Of a stretch of 64,000 nt of DNA, positions 61,258 through 64,000 are shown piece by piece. The stretch is from Balanoglossus misakiensis (taxonomy: Eukaryota > Hemichordata): positions 6,572,001 to 6,636,000 of the forward strand of contig CM082591.2 of assembly GCA_040954595.2 (NCBI GenBank). The letters are read 5' to 3'. Position numbers and translations under genes: made by a program. A model generated the notes under the pieces. The model ran no database searches. It saw only the letters and a list, made by a program, of their open reading frames with translations, and was not told where the DNA came from. Each line of letters begins with the position of its first letter. The first letter of the stretch is position 1.

Positions 61258-63454
61258 AGTCCCTCGCGTCTAATGTGTATCTTTTTTGAGGGCCGAAGGC
61301 CCGATTCGGCGTTTCGTGCGAGGCCGTAAGGCCCGAGCGACTGAAGACGCTGTACAAATGCATTGCGCATAGTTGTGCGCATTCTTTGACAATGGTTCGT
61401 CGATTAACAATGGAGGGGTGGTCGAGACTTTGATTCCTAAGCGCATCAACAAAAATGGAGGTGCTTGGGTTACTCAACCGTCGATCTTTCCGAAGTAAAA
61501 ACTACACAGGGATTAATATACACGAACAACAACATTGTAAATGCATTTTATAGTTTATTTTGAGTCATTTTCTGCAAGGAATAAATCACGCACATTTGTC
61601 CCTCCGTTTTGGAGCCTTCATTTTTTCAGTGATGTATCCCCAGTTTTACGGAGTTGTTGGTTTCAAATTAAAGTTGCTGGTTCTAAAACTTTTCCAAATT
61701 GAAGCTTAGTAATTGACTCAAAGCCATACTTTTGCCCGGAAAATACTTCGCTTGCCCGAGTATGTTTCCAAGCTTCCGAAGTTGGTCATGCCTTATTTAG
61801 CGAAAGTTTGGCATGGTTATTACCCTGGGTTATTACTGCCGAGACGAGATTCAAGACACTGCACAAGGCTATCGTCCCCGATGATGCAACCACCTGAACG
61901 TGAAATTAGCAGATAATGCTATTAATAACATTAAATTACTAATAGCTATACAAAATAACAAAAAATGTTGTTTCTGTAACACCGTGGACGTAGAACTAGA
62001 ATGATTTGGATCGTGTTTTGATGCGGAAGTCAGTCTTGCCGCGAAATTCGCACGTTTACTGATGTAATTAATTAACATAACGATAGCGCGGCGCGAATTT
62101 TGAACTAACCATGACGGCGTCCTTAGAAACAAACTTGCTGCAAGTTGGAAATTTGAAATCATTCACTCATAAGTAAGCCAGTCAGTACTACGCCAAACCT
62201 GACGATGGCGATGATATGCGCTTTGTCACCACGTACACGGTCTCAATACCAAGATTTATGTGGTGAGCGCCGTCGAGTCTATGGTAGATATGCATTGTTT
62301 GCTGCAGTGGAGGAAGGGGAATTTTTATGCAGGTTTCATTACGAAATGTTTCCTTGATGTACAGGAGTTGAGATATTTGTACAAATAGCCGACGAATTTT
62401 AAAACTGCCTGTTTACTTCGCATGTACGTCACCGGGGTACGTCAACATCAGTCACCTGCACTTAATTATATACTGCGTTGCGCTAGTCTGTTCCTCGTCG
62501 CGTTTGTCTGTTTGGTGATGTCTCAGAAACTATGAATATACACATACATCTTCTATGTATGTTAGTAGGCTTTGAAACTCCCTTTAATCAGAAATGTCGA
62601 AGGAATTTGGCGAACAACCTAAGCTCCTTTACGCGGATACGGGACCGGGGAACCAGACGCCATAATATTTGAAATGACGCCATTGTGATGTCAAGAATGT
62701 GCGAAATCCGTCCAAATGAAAATATTTAGTGAAATATATTTTATTAAGTGTTGTTATTAGTAATCTGGGTCATTACTGCACTATTCGGGTGCAAGTTCAA
62801 CAACTGGCCGACTTCTCGTACTGGCCGACTTCTCATACGCGCGTACTGGCCGACTTCTAATCTGGCCAACTTCTCATGTATTCGGTAAACACTCATTTCG
62901 TTTATACTTAACCAAGTTAAAGCGTCCGAAACGACAATTCATCTAACTCCTTTAACTCTATTTCTGTACTATTGGTTTCTCCTCATGATTACGGCCAGAA
63001 GTCTCAAGTAGTTGGCTCCAGCAGAGAAAACTTTTCGAATCACGCTGCATACGCTTCCGGGTTAACTCGCGCATGCGCGTTGCGTTTGTACAGCGTCTGG
63101 AGCGACTGTTATAGCTCTCCGCGCCCTCACACGGCATTGTAGAGAAATTCAGCGGTAAAGCAACTGGCATTTAATTTACGTCATAAACTCGTTGACCAAT
63201 CATATTGTTACGCAGTATCGGGTTAACAAACAAACGCAAGCGTGACCTGTGACACGGTGACCTTTACGCCGCCCATATGCAAATTTTACTACGTCATTTT
63301 CTGCATGCATAATTAATATCAAGGCAAGGCTTACAAGCTATAACAGTCCCTCGGGCCTTACGGCCCTCGCACGAAACGCATTCGGCGTTTCGCATATCAG
63401 GCCCTCGGCCCTCAAAAAAGATACACATTTAGGCACGAGGGACTGTCGACAGTC
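61258..63454. mobile_element. 449-bp element, copy 3, split by an insertion
   Basis: The left arm starts gactgtcgacag at 61258 and breaks at 61343. The right part resumes at 63100 with gagcgactgttatagctctc and ends ctgtcgacagtc at 63454. Removing the insert and one copy of the duplicated 9 bases leaves about 432 bases. Confidence 0.85.
61344..63099. mobile_element. 1756-bp non-autonomous DNA transposon nested in the 449-bp element
   Basis: The 9-base sequence gagcgactg stands at 61335-61343 and again at 63100-63108, while units 1 and 2 have it once; this is a clean target duplication. The ends are inverted repeats: agacgctgtacaaatgca on the left and, reverse-complemented from the right, agacgctgtacaaacgca. 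No ORF longer than about 97 codons is seen and none resembles a transposase. A 9-bp duplication suits Mutator-like elements. Near 62803-62878 the phrase ctggccgacttct recurs four times with variation. Confidence 0.88.
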
Positions 63455-63950
63455 TAACGCAGGGCTAGTACTACGAGATAAAACGGCTCAACTTTCCAAA
63501 CCAAAGACGGCCCCGTAACAAAGCCGACCTCGCTACGAACTGAAAGCACCTCTTAGTATAAACCTTAGCTCAGTTCTTTATAGATTTTTAAATCTTTAAA
63601 CAAATTTGTTTTAGCTGTCGCAGAGACGCCCAAAGAACAAAAAATCATTGCTGCGCTGAGCTGCCTAAGTGACACCGACTGTGTCTTCGCCGCGGCCGAG
63701 CATGCTAGATAGCAATTATCGCTGCAAATCTCAGCCAATTCGTGCAGTTTTCTTCTCGGTCGATTATAATTTCTTTCCGTCCGAACACAGAATTTACTGG
63801 TACTTTGTACAGCTTCATAAAATTTACGTCAATCGCAGTCACCCTCCACGAGCGCGAGGATGATTACTGTACACGGCAGTTTTACTTCTATCTCCCGGGC
63901 CCAGCTTTATACAATGTGCCCGGTGTTATGCGCGCAATCTACACTGCCTT
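63455..63950. other. Unit 3 long spacer, cut by a LINE
   Basis: Colinear with 46068-46550 up to tctacactgcc at about 63949, where the match to units 1 and 2 ends. Confidence 0.5.
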
Positions 63951-64000
63951 AGAAATTATGTATAGGAAGTCTGACAGGGGTCCTGGCACCTGGAAATTTA
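63951..64000 (+). mobile_element. LINE fragment, cut by window end
   Basis: The last 50 bases read in one frame as LEIMYRKSDRGPGTWKF. RGPGxWKF is a well-known motif between the endonuclease and reverse transcriptase of LINE ORF2 proteins. It replaces the unit sequence from this point on. Confidence 0.65.

Overview
The window is animal nuclear DNA, judged by genes split by GT-AG introns, microsatellites, LINE and MITE-like repeats, and TRIM-NHL, proteinase K-like, rhodopsin-type GPCR and ATP-grasp genes. There is no operon structure and no rRNA or tRNA that I can see. A tandem expansion of TRIM-NHL genes suits an invertebrate such as a lancelet, hemichordate or lophotrochozoan. I cannot fix the species from sequence alone.

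Layout. (1) 1-16.3 kb is a tandem array of single-exon TRIM-NHL genes. It holds a C-terminal fragment (1-488), then two types in alternation: A1 (2725-4985, frameshifted), B1 (6228-8477), A2 (10319-12652) and B2 (13441-15690). B genes have RING, two B-boxes, coiled coil, filamin repeat and NHL propeller. In A genes the filamin part is replaced by 57-residue Thr/Ser/Asp-rich repeats. Flanking blocks repeat with the genes, and the array ends at a (GT)n/(TATG)n microsatellite. (2) 18.3-24.6 kb is a nine-coding-exon secreted subtilisin-like protease of about 488 aa with a Cys-rich tail. Its introns carry large microsatellites, a foldback element and a LINE 3' fragment. (3) 25-28.2 kb is repeat-rich intergenic DNA. 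(4) 27.5-30.8 kb is a probable promoter and a two-coding-exon ATP-grasp enzyme (445 aa). (5) 32.8-34.4 kb, minus strand, is a two-exon class A GPCR (318 aa), followed upstream by a 384-bp foldback element. (6) 35-41 kb is non-coding, with a 534-bp tandem duplication, a dispersed repeat and about 825 bp of (ACAAT)n. (7) 41-64 kb is a tandem array of units of about 7.8-8.9 kb. Each carries one intact, intronless HHxxxDG acyltransferase (about 502 aa, minus strand), a 191-bp foldback, a 449-bp inverted-repeat element, a dispersed repeat and an (ACAAT)n tract at the boundary. In the third unit a 1756-bp element sits inside the 449-bp element, flanked by a 9-bp duplication. The window ends just inside a LINE.

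Most notable signal. The five NHL propellers are almost identical except at three positions per blade: the residue inside G-x-x-G, the residues around the conserved Pro (x-x-P-x), and those following Asp in D-x-x-N. These differ in nearly every copy and by family knowledge lie on one face of the propeller. This looks like a tandem, homogenising array of ubiquitin-ligase-type receptors whose binding face is under diversifying selection. That reading is an inference and needs codon-based tests.
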